Source: Pegoplata infirma
Taxonomy: Eukaryota > Arthropoda > Insecta > Diptera > Anthomyiidae
DNA: 64,000 bases
Direction of reading: 5' to 3'
Assembly (NCBI GenBank): GCA_963921195.1
Contig: OY992540.1
Coordinates: forward strand, 43,051,890-43,115,889
Shown: one piece after another, positions 57,106 through 64,000 of the stretch
How positions within the stretch are numbered: the first letter of the stretch is position 1
How the letters are laid out: each line of letters begins with the position of its first letter
Translations under genes and position numbers: made by a program
Notes under the pieces: model-generated
The model's input: only the letters and a program-made list of their open reading frames with translations
What the model was told of the DNA's origin: nothing
Database searches by the model: none

Positions 57106-58281
57106 CACTAAAAAAAAAAAACCTAGTCAAATTACTAGAAAAAGTCCCGTTAACCCATTTTATCAATATCTGAAAGTTTTCCTTGTTTTTTAACAAAAAA
57201 AATTTCAATGAAAATTTAATTTTGCAATTTTTTTCGTAAGTGTCTAAATTTCCAACGTTATCTTACAAAAAATCTAGGTAAATCACGCGGAAATTCACTG
57301 TAAGTATTATCGCATCAAAAAGTTTTTAAATTTACAGTCTTATTGGTAAAAAACTTGTAAAATTACAAAAGAGCTCGTAGTTTTAATTAGAAATACTCGT
57401 AAAATATGAGGTACCACAAAATTTAGTAAAGTCACGAAAAGTTCTTGTAATTTTTATCTCGTCAAAAAAAAATAAATTTACAACTTTATTGGTAAAAAAC
57501 CTTGTAAATTGTTTGTAATTGTACAAGCTTATTACCAGGGAAACCAAAAATATGCTCTAAAAACCTCGTTTTATGCGCTTAAAAAATGCCCTTAAAACGG
57601 AAAATATGCTCTAAAACAATAAAAATATGCTCTTAAAAAAATATGTCCCCTTTTTCGAGGTGTTTTTTACAATTTTTTAGAGAATACACCAAGAAATACC
57701 ATTATGTTGGGTAGTTATAGGGTTAATGAAGCAAGAACAGGCCAAATCGTCAGAACCCCGTTATTTTGAAAATAAAACAAACATTTTAATCCACTTACAA
57801 AATGTAAAAAAAAACACATCCCACAAAAATTAAAAAATTTTAAAAATAAGTGTTTTTATTAAAAAAATTTCGAAAAAAAATTCTCTAAAAATTAAAATAT
57901 GCTCTAAAAACATAAAAAAAATGTTCTAAAATGTGAAAAATAATGCTCTTAAAATTGAAAAAATGCTCTAAAAATATGCTCTGATGTTAGAATATGCTCT
58001 TAAACCTAAAATATGCTAAAATATGCTCTTAAGGCTAAAATATGCAAAAATATGCTCTAACAAATCGATGCCAGATTTCTTAAAATCTTCTGAAACGGAT
58101 AAATACTTTACCCATTTATCAATACAAGGCGCAGGAAAAAAAATATACTGCATATTTTTGGTTTCCCTGCTTATTACCAATAAAACTGTAATTTTTACTA
58201 GGAACTCTAGTAAAATAGGAGGTAGAAAAAATTATTCCACGAAGTTTTTTTTTGTAATTTTACAATTTTTTTTTTTGAGTG
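57106..58281. mobile_element. CACTAAAA..GAGTG MITE with nested hAT
   Basis: CACTAAAAAAAAAAAACC at the left, TTTTTTTTTTGAGTG at the right, TA on both sides (57104-57105, 58282-58283). Without the nested element (634 bp plus 8-bp duplication) it is about 534 bp. Internal words ATTGGTAAAAAACTTGTAAA and GGTAAAAAACCTTGTAAATT repeat, and it shares CCTTGTTTTTTAACAAA with 7238-7972. It is non-coding. Confidence 0.8.
57536..58169. mobile_element. Nonautonomous hAT-type MITE, 634 bp, with TATGCTCT repeats
   Basis: Perfect 20-bp TIRs CAGGGAAACCAAAAATATGC and a perfect 8-bp duplication CTTATTAC (57528-57535, 58170-58177). The interior holds at least eight exact TATGCTCT words (57551, 57605, 57626, 57898, 57975, 57993, 58022, 58051) plus variants, concentrated toward the ends. 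No transposase. The frame at 58023-58292 crosses the insertion boundary and is not a gene. Confidence 0.93.
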
Positions 58282-58396
58282 TAATTATTTAAAGGTTTCA
58301 AGCGCAGTACTTTGAATTTCTTCGGACATAAAAATTTTTCATAAGGGTTTGAGTTGAAAAATGTAGAAGAAAAATTGTAATTTTCTAAAAGCTATA

Positions 58397-58469
58397 GACA
58401 TTTCAGGTATTCCTGTATCGGTTTCGGACAGTTCCAGTTAACTGTCTTCATCAGTAGGATTTAAATGCC
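58397..58469 (-). ncRNA. Hammerhead-like junction in repeat P, copy 1
   Basis: Minus strand: GGCATTT (58469-58463), CTGATGA (58454-58448), stem GACAGTT/AACTGTC with loop AACTGG, GAAA (58425-58422), then a CAGG..CCTG or GATA..TACC hairpin and AAATGTC (58403-58397). The outer stem pairs with one G-U. The base of the middle stem has an A-C mismatch and no clear cleavage triplet follows the third stem. Confidence 0.35.
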
Positions 58470-58535
58470 AGTTTGTTTTTGTTAATGGTAATTGTTTTTC
58501 TAATATGTGAATTTTTATTAATATCAATACCCAGT

Positions 58536-58594
58536 TTAGAATCGAACCACGAATATTTTCATACCATTAACAATACTATTGGGATGGCACTCTA
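58536..58594 (-). pseudogene. tRNA-like segment (continues at 59425-59445 beyond a MITE)
   Basis: Minus strand, joining 59445-59425 to 58594-58536: CAATGCTTTGGCGGTGATGT, then CTAGAGTGCCATCCC, then CGTGGTTCGATTCTAAAC. GTGGTTCGATTCT is close to a perfect B-box and T-arm, and TTTGGCGGTGAT..TAGAGTG resembles an A-box/D-arm like the one at 26523-26591. It is a SINE head or tRNA relic, not a functional tRNA. Confidence 0.45.
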
Positions 58595-59422
58595 CACTCA
58601 AAAAAAAAAAAACTGTAATGTTAGCAAAAAAAGCTTGTAAACCTACAAGAAAATTTGCTGATTTTGAACCCACAATTTTTTTGGTAAAGTTAGCAAAAAT
58701 GTTTTGCTAAAAATTAGTTAACTGATTTTTTTTTATTTCAACTTAGTTCATACACATTTGAGGACCCCATCGGGTTCGGACCCGATAGGTCCAGACCCCG
58801 ATGGGCCTAGACCTTGTTGGGTTCCTTAAAAAGCGTCATAGTTTTTGATCCAAAATTTGTGTCCGTTTCGCTCTACCTTGCTTAGTTTTTTAGATACGTG
58901 ATTTTAGGGGACCACCGGGGCTTTGAGAATTTCAAAATTCGATAACTTCAAAAATATTACTCGAAGAGCTTTTGATTATTTTGCAGTCTTTTGCTTTTGG
59001 ACTTTTTGTTGTGTCGGCAATATTTACCGAGATATGAGCATTTTCAAATTTTCGGGAATGCTAACTTTTTTGGATCCAAACTTAGGACCCATTAGGGTCC
59101 ACACACAAAAATGGCCTCCATTTTGCTCTATCTGACATAGTTTCCGAGATAGCGCCATTTTAAGTTTTCTAAAAATAAAAAAAAATTTACCATTTATTTT
59201 TGCTAATATTAGCAAAAAAGCTTGTAAAAATTTGGTCAACTCAATTTTAAATTTAGCAAAAAAAATTAGTTCAAATTTTGTTTAAAATTGCTAATGTGCT
59301 AAATAAAGTTTACAAGATATTTTTGCTAACATGCTAATCTCAACTAAAAATTTGCTAAAAGTTAGCTAACCAGCATTAGCAAAAAAAAAATTAGTAAATC
59401 TACTAATGTATTATTTGGAGTG
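58595..59422. mobile_element. CACTC..GAGTG MITE, 828-bp copy
   Basis: CACTCAAAAAAAAAAAACTG and ATGTATTATTTGGAGTG at the ends, TA on both sides (58593-58594, 59423-59424). It inserted inside the tRNA-like head of repeat P. It is the long form, inverted, of 12767-13266. The extra interior includes GACCCCATCGGGTTCGGACC and GGTCCAGACCCCGATGGGCC. The two overlapping frames around 58923-59239 on opposite strands are not genes. Confidence 0.85.
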
Positions 59423-59450
59423 TAGACATCACCGCCAAAGCATTGATTAG

Positions 59451-59774
59451 ATATGTGTTGGATAAATATTCGTTTTTTTTTCTATTCATTACTGCTTGCA
59501 TTGCATATTTATAGTTTTCTACAGAGAGATGGACAATTATAACAACAACAGTTCAGCCGCTAGTAATTTCAACTTCACCACATCCATTTATTCAACTCTT
59601 TTGTCTCTTTATAGTTTTTTGCAATCGTGTTGCCACATGGTCTGGATTTTTCAGACACATGCAGGGGATTGCATTTTTCTGGGAGACATGTCTAATGGCG
59701 ACATTTCTGTCAGCATTTATATTTGTTGATTTTTCTGTTAGTACAGATCGAACACGGGCTCTAATTCTTTTTGT
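59451..59774. other. Spacer between the two P copies
   Basis: No gene. The 77-codon frame at 59496-59729 has no domain I recognise. AGATCGAACACGGGCTC (59745-59761) is a B-box-like word on the minus strand (GTGTTCGATCT). Confidence 0.4.
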
Positions 59775-59828
59775 TATAAGGGTTTGAGTTGAAAAATGTA
59801 GAAGAAAAATTGTAATTTTCTTAAGCTA

Positions 59829-60275
59829 CACCCAGAAAAGTTTTACAATAACTATTTACGGTTATTCAAAAAGTTTTTAGTTAAAGTTGTTTTAACCGTT
59901 TTATCGTTTGGTTTTCTAGGAAATTAAAATATTAAATGATTTATTCAGTTGTTAAAAAATTGAACTACAAAATTTACGGAAAACTATTTTTATCAGTTAA
60001 ATTATTTGTGACTGATTATACCGTATAATTTTACAGTTTTGTAGTTTGTTATTCAAAAAAAATAATTTTTACCCCACAAAATAAAAAATTGTGATCCGTT
60101 AAAATAACTGAAATATCATTTGTTTTAACGGAATGTCTAGTCATTTATTAACGTTAAAAAATAACTGAAAAAGTATGTTGTTTCAAATGAAATATAAGTA
60201 GTCCGTTTTTTAAAAGGAAAAACGATTGTTTTAAACGTTTTATCAGTTGAATTTACCTACAAAATATTTTAAGTG
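59829..60275. mobile_element. TA-flanked MITE, 447 bp
   Basis: CACCCAGAAAAGTTTTAC at the left and AAAATATTTTAAGTG at the right, TA on each side (59827-59828, 60276-60277). The empty site is seen in repeat P copy 1 near 58392-58398. Internal words AACCGTTTTATCGTTTG and CGTTTTATCAGTTGAA repeat. It is non-coding. Confidence 0.85.
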
Positions 60276-60279
60276 TATA

Positions 60280-60356
60280 GACATTTCTGGTATTCCTTTA
60301 CCGGTTTCGGACAGTTCCAGTTAACTGTCTTCATCAGTAGGATTTTAAATTCATTT
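60280..60356 (-). ncRNA. Hammerhead-like junction in repeat P, copy 2
   Basis: Minus strand: CTGATGA (60337-60331), stem GACAGTT/AACTGTC, GAAA (60308-60305), hairpin CCGGTA..TACCAG and AAATGTC (60286-60280). The upstream partner of AAATGTC has decayed to TGAATTT. The middle stem is as in copy 1. Confidence 0.33.
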
Positions 60357-60377
60357 GTTAAACACAAAAAAAAACAA

Positions 60378-60596
60378 CAAGTAGGAAAGTTATAGTCGGT
60401 CAAGTCCGACATATGACACCCTACACCAGTGTTTTAAAGAAAATGGGTTCCGATTCAAAAAATTTACCGATTAGATCTAAATTTTTGTAACATCTTTAAT
60501 AAGTATAGAAAATACGCGCAGACTAAATTTTTGAGGAATTGGTTTACTTTTGTTGCCAATATATTGAATATCGGTCGAAATTTTCATTGGGGGGGA
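60378..60596 (+). mobile_element. 5' terminus of a second mini-me-like subfamily
   Basis: ACAAGTAGGAAAGTTATAGT, the hairpin GTCGGTCAAGTCCGAC, ATATGACACCCTACACCAG. This subfamily's hairpin differs from the TTCGGC..GCCGAA type. The element is lost at the CTTACAAGG fragment at 60597, so it is truncated or interrupted. Confidence 0.68.
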
Positions 60597-60688
60597 CTTA
60601 CAAGGAGAGTCTCCCTGGTGTCACCCTCCGATCTTTATGAAACTTGGATATGATGTTCAGCATGAAAATTAATTCGTAACGTATTTTT
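60597..60688 (+). mobile_element. Truncated CTTACAAGG element
   Basis: CTTACAAGGAGAGTCTCCCT, GGTGTCACCCTCCGATCTTT, ATGAAACTTGGATATGATGT and AATTAATTCGTAACGTATTT match the left end of 28400-28879, then stop where repeat J begins. No right end was found nearby. Confidence 0.8.
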
Positions 60689-61165
60689 AAATTCTGATTA
60701 ATTTTTATTAAAAAATAAAAATTGTTTTATTCGACCTTTAAAATATTATATTTTGAGGATGTTTATTCTGGCTCGAGGTCATTATTTTCTTTACTAATTA
60801 AAACCATGATATTCTCATAGCATAATTTTCAAGAAAATTATTTTTTTTGTTTTAAATTTATTTATGTTGGTCATTTTTGCAATACTTAATCGACACGTGT
60901 TTCGGAATTTGTCAAGATTCCATTGTCAAGATTATTTAGCAAAAATAGAAACGATTTACTACAAAGTAGCAAACGAGTCTAATGACAAATCGTTTGTGCA
61001 CAAACTAGAATATTAATACGTATTCGCCTCTATTCACAATGAGAATTAGAAAGACGAAGAAATTGCACCATACTAATAAGGCAACGATTGTCAATAACCA
61101 ACAAAAATATTTAAAACAATTTTATATACGATAGTCCTAATATGGAGTAATTCTCACAACAACAA
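60689..61165 (-). repeat. Dispersed repeat family J, minus-strand copy
   Basis: Reverse complement of 9586-10079 over most of its length: GGATGTTTATTCTGGCTCGA, GGTCATTATTTTCTTTACTA, ATGATATTCTCATAGCATAA, CTTAATCGACACGTGTTTCG, GAATTTGTCAAGATTCCATT, and AAACGATTTACTACAAAGTA. The left edge abuts the truncated CTTACAAGG element. It is non-coding and of unknown class. Confidence 0.7.
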
Positions 61166-61274
61166 CCGAATTTTTTACAGGGTTTTTTGTAATTTTGCTA
61201 AGCAAATGCAACATTCTTATCCCAGAAGAAGTTCAAAATCGCAAGGGGTCGGTCCCCTTAACGTTTCACACCGA

Positions 61275-61287
61275 CCCCCCCCCCCCC
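61275..61287 (+). repeat. C13 homopolymer
   Basis: Thirteen consecutive C (61275-61287) next to A9, in an otherwise AT-rich area. The neighbouring GGGGTCGGTCCCC is a small palindrome. Length may be a sequencing uncertainty. Confidence 0.8.
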
Positions 61288-61321
61288 TTAAAAAAAAAGA
61301 CGCCCCAGGATTTTTTTACAT

Positions 61322-61374
61322 TTTAGAGGGTATAAAAGATTCGACACAGCCGAATATAACACTCTCACTTGTTC
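61322..61374 (-). mobile_element. Inverted mini-me 5' terminus
   Basis: Minus strand: ACAAGTGAGAGTGTTATATT, CGGCTGTGTCGAATC, TTTTATACCCTCT. It is oriented away from the plus-strand mini-me interior that follows, so two fragments are joined head to head. Confidence 0.75.
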
Positions 61375-61384
61375 AGAGGTTGGC

Positions 61385-61545
61385 TTAGTTCTTCAAGGGG
61401 AACTTTATTCCGCCTGGTCCGATTTTACTCATTTACCAACTTGACCTGTCTAGGAACATAAGACATATTATTTGCTAAATTTCGGGAGTTTCGGCCTTGT
61501 ATTTTGGACAGCATCGCACATTGGGTTCGATGGTACCCAAAATGG
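61385..61545 (+). mobile_element. Mini-me interior fragment
   Basis: TAGTTCTTCAAGGGGAACTT, CGCCTGGTCCGATTTTACTC, ACATAAGACATATTATTTGC and GGACAGCATCGCACATTGGG. The matching interior in 62400-62560 continues to a microsatellite; this one does not. Confidence 0.65.
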
Positions 61546-61559
61546 CGATTAATTCAGAT

Positions 61560-62060
61560 AAGCAGTAGTTTTAGAATATTATATTTTTTTATTGATGACA
61601 TAATATAAACGCGTAAAAATACACATTTTGGAAAAAAAAAATTGGAAATTATTTTTTTTTTTAACCTGTTAGGCGTTTTTTTGTTTTTCGGAAAAAAGGG
61701 TTATAGTTCACAATTTTTGCTGTAACTTTGGAATGAAAAGCGATAAATTAATAAAAAAAAAAATGTAAATTAAAGTGCACATAATGTGCTGTCAAAGTAA
61801 TTAAAGAAAGAACGCATAATATGTATTTATATTATTATAATTTTTTTTTTTAAATCCAATTTTTGTTTTTCACAAAATCTCATAAATGTACAAATTTATC
61901 TGAAAAAAGTGATTTATAGGAATATTATAGTTTTTTATTAAGGAATTATCATAAATACATAAAAACACAGCATTTTAGAAAAAAAAAAAATTTAACAAAA
62001 AAATTTTTTTTTTTAATCTTTTAGTCGTTTTTTATGTTTTTGGAAAAAAGCACGAAACCC
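61560..62060 (+). repeat. Diverged tandem duplication, about 348-bp offset
   Basis: Blocks at 61576-61700 and 61924-62055 share TATTATATTTTTTTATT, AAAAATACACATTTT, an A-run, a T-run and TTAGGCGTTTTTT or TTAGTCGTTTTTT, then GTTTTTCGGAAAAAAG or GTTTTTGGAAAAAAG. The sequence between is AT-rich without other landmarks. Confidence 0.6.
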
Positions 62061-62702
62061 TTGAACATGTAATAAAGCTACAAAAAACAAATGGAGGGGA
62101 CGTTTTTTTCGCGTAGGGGGAAGGGTTTACCGGGAGACTATGGGGGACACCTTCCCCACGCGATAAACGTTGCCAAAAAAATAGATGTCAGTTTTTGCAC
62201 CTAATTAATACAAAGTTATCATTATTTAAATTATTTTTTCTATACACGCCCCCAAAAAGGGGCGGACCGAAAAAATTGGCATTCCTGATCCCCCTTGGTT
62301 CAAATTCTGGTCGATGAACTTCATATGGCAATAAAATGTTTCAATTATTGAACAAATATACAAATAATACTTGTAAAAAAAATATTTTTCTGGGGTAGTT
62401 TTAGTTCTTCAAGGGGGAACTTTTTCCCCCTTGGTCCGATTTTGCTCGTTCAAGAACTTAACCAGCCTATGATCATTATACATATTTGTGACAAACTTCA
62501 GGATTCTAGCTCTTGTTTTATGTACTTTATGGTGTGCTCAACAACAGACGGACGGACGGACACACGGTTAGTCACAGAATGTCTTAGAATCGATCAGTGA
62601 TCAATAATATACACTTTATTAGGTCCTAGACCCATATTTAGATACGTTACATACGGAATGACAAAGTGAGTGTAAGCCCATACTGTAGTTGAAGGGTATA
62701 AA
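62061..62702 (+). mobile_element. Mini-me-type element, 5' end not recognised
   Basis: Interior: AGTTCTTCAAGGGGGAACTT, CCCCCTTGGTCCGATTTTGC, ATTTGTGACAAACTTCAGG. Then a small GACGGACGGACGGACACACG microsatellite, the core AATGTCTTAGAATCGATC, GGTCCTAGACCCATATTTAG, and CATACTGTAGTTGAAGGGTA with TAAAC at 62702. Upstream, GGGGGACACCTTCCCCACGC and GGGGCGGACCGAAAAAATTG are typical leader text but lack the 5' hairpin. Confidence 0.65.
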
Positions 62703-63290
62703 CACACATATAATGGATTTGTTTAATAAATGTTACCCAGACTTTTTACACAAAAATGGGAATAAAAAAAAGGGCCGGGAATTGTCCGTACTTTTTTTTC
62801 TTTTAAATAAAAGCTGATATCCTATACTTTTTTAAAATCCACAAAATTAAATCCAACTATTACTAACTTAATATGTGTGGCACATTAAATATGGAAAATA
62901 TCCCAATTTTGGACCCTTTTTAAAAAAATTATTAAAAACGTTGAGACACAATTTTTATAAACAAAAAAAATTTAAAAATTTAGTTTAATCCCTGATGTTT
63001 AAGGTTCCATTATAAAAGATTTTCTTTTAAAAGACTTAATACCACTAATAATCGCTTGAATTGTAAAAAATTTAATTTTTTTTACTTTTTTCTAAAACTG
63101 CAATAATTTGTTAACTTTGACAGCTCACCGAAAAAAAAGTAAACAACTTAGTTGATTGATTTTGATAACTAGTGTTGCAGAATTTTATCTACTTTTACCC
63201 CATACCAAATTTTATAACAAAAACTTCATTTATAAATTTCAATTAATCGCCACTTTGGCACCATTTGAACCCAATGTGCATCGTGTTAAC
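62703..63290. other. AT-rich stretch without a recognised gene
   Basis: No termini until the mini-me end at 63291. AGTGTTGCAGAATTTTATCT and CCATACCAAATTTTATAAC near 63170-63215 may be the eroded interior of that element. Confidence 0.4.
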
Positions 63291-63465
63291 TATAGGCGGA
63301 CAGACGGATGGACAGACGGACGGACAGACATCACTAGAATGTCTTACAATCGATCACTGATTATAAATATATATACTTTATGGGGTCCTAGACCGATATT
63401 TTGATGCGTTACACTCGGAATGACAAAGTGAGTATACCTCCATTCTGTGGTTGGAGGGTGTAACA
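63291..63465 (+). mobile_element. Mini-me 3' segment
   Basis: A GGCGGACAGACGGATGGACA-type microsatellite, the core TCACTAGAATGTCTTACAAT, CGATCACTGATTATAA, a TA run, TTTATGGGGTCCTAGACC, CGTTACACTCGGAATGACAA and GTGGTTGGAGGGTGTAAC. The short open frame across it is a repeat artefact. Confidence 0.78.
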
Positions 63466-64000
63466 AAATAACGCTAAAATGTAAGAAATAGAAATCCTTT
63501 ACACTTGTAGAAAAAATTCTATTATATTAATATGCATGTGTTTGTTTTTTTTTTTTTTTTTTTGTTTGTATGTGTGTCTAAACAAAATAGGCAGTTGGCA
63601 GGCAGAAAGACAGACAGACAAGACAGTCACTCAGTCATTCAGCCCGGAAAGAGGAGGACATATTGTAAGACATTATGGGCATATAAAGTTCATAGTATTA
63701 TATTCATATACTACATATCTTTGGCAATGTCAGCAATTTGAATGTAAACATACTTTTGTTTATATAACAGGTTTACTTTTTTTTCTTATCTTTTTTTTGG
63801 CAACAACGTTTGGTACGATATGTTTGATATGCTTATTGACTTGACTGTCTTTCGCAGAAGAAATCATAGAAAGAAACAAATATCGTTAGAGTTGTTACAT
63901 TGATGATAACTAGAGAAGAAAAATATACATAAAAGTAAGTAAATATATTCCTGTTTTTTTTTTATTTCGTGGCCTACGTGATAAACGATTGGCTTAAGGA
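63466..64000. other. Right edge, no gene recognised
   Basis: A T17 tract at 63545-63561 is followed by GGCAGTTGGCAGGCAGAAAG and ACAGACAGACAAGACAGTCA, a small GACA-type run. Open frames of 69 and 102 codons (63532-63844) read mostly Phe/Leu from T-runs and have no recognisable domain. Confidence 0.4.

Larger units (their letters stand above)
58300..59450 (-). repeat. Repeat P, copy 1, SINE-like with tRNA-like head, split by a MITE
   Basis: On the minus strand it starts near 59450 with a tRNA-like head (interrupted by the MITE at 58595-59422). It continues through TACCATTAACAAAAACAAAC, GGCATTTAAATCCTACTGAT, a hairpin, CGAAACCGATACAGG, AAATGTCTATAGC and TTTTTCTTCTACATTTTTCA to AACCCTTATGAAAAA near 58335. 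The head-then-body order and lack of terminal repeats suggest a SINE; no A-rich tail is clear. Confidence 0.55.
59775..60360 (-). repeat. Repeat P, copy 2, split by a MITE
   Basis: TTATAAGGGTTTGAGTTGAA, AAATGTAGAAGAAAAATTGT and AATTTTCTTAAGC are followed, after the MITE at 59829-60275, by TATAGACATTTCTGGTATTC, CGGTTTCGGACAGTTCCAGT and TCATCAGTAGGATTTTAAAT. It is collinear with copy 1, which shows the uninterrupted AAGCTATAGACATTT. Confidence 0.75.

Noticed and set aside
58300..60360. The two repeat P copies as LTRs of one retrotransposon
   Set aside because: They are direct repeats about 1.3 kb apart, but the sequence between them has no primer-binding site, polypurine tract or gag/pol frame, and a third solitary copy is in the opposite orientation at 11868-12050.
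63536..63844. 102-codon frame with hydrophobic ends as a small membrane protein
   Set aside because: The hydrophobic parts come from a T17 tract and other T-runs; an overlapping frame in another phase is equally open. No start context, splice sites or homology are visible.

Overview
The window reads as non-coding, repeat-saturated DNA from a higher fly, most likely a calyptrate dipteran such as a blowfly or muscid. The clue is the repeat vocabulary. Many copies of a family start with ACAAGTAGAAAAGTTAAATT followed by a small TCGGC..GCCGA hairpin, and end with a (GTCY)n or (GACR)n microsatellite, a short core, a (TA)n run and GGAGGGTATAAAA. That is the architecture described for dipteran mini-me/DINE-type elements. 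I find no protein-coding gene, no intact tRNA or rRNA and no conserved exon. Base composition is strongly AT-rich, and the longer open frames are low-complexity or lie inside repeats. The window could be a large intron or an intergenic or pericentromeric block; the sequence does not decide which.

Layout. 0-5.1 kb: an inverted repeat, a 1.5-kb fold-back element with a nested hAT MITE, and a second inverted element with another nested hAT MITE. 5.1-7.05 kb: a nearly full-length mini-me element carrying two nested TA-type MITEs. 9-13.3 kb: a dispersed family (called J here), a fold-back inserted in it, a TIR element containing a SINE-like repeat (P), and a CACTC..GAGTG MITE. 13.7-15.2 kb: a palindromic mini-me element with a microsatellite in each arm. 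15.3-26.1 kb: fold-backs, hairpins, diverged tandem repeats, a 792-bp TIR element and a second fold-back nested in a TIR element. 26.1-28.9 kb: two copies of a MITE with a tRNA-like segment, one next to and one inside an element of another family.

30.8-48.5 kb is the centrepiece. It is a palindromic mini-me composite like the one at 14.2 kb, but the microsatellite of one arm has become a 15,240-bp array, (GTCC)5(GTCT)~3804(GTCC)1. The other arm keeps the small form, (GTCC)5(GTCT)4(GTCC)1 on the matching strand. The array has only two one-base interruptions.

48.5-64 kb: a TIR element; a 3-kb satellite of 35-bp dyad-symmetric units; a hAT element with GGGAATTCCC subterminal palindromes; a MITE with a nested hAT MITE; two more P copies, each split by a nested MITE; and several mini-me fragments.

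The best leads are the one-sided explosion of the GTCT array, a hammerhead-ribozyme-like three-way junction in three copies of repeat P with one compensatory stem change, tRNA-like modules in two different repeat families, and several nested insertions whose empty sites survive elsewhere in the same window. Class assignments rest on termini and target-site duplications read by eye; nothing was searched against a database.
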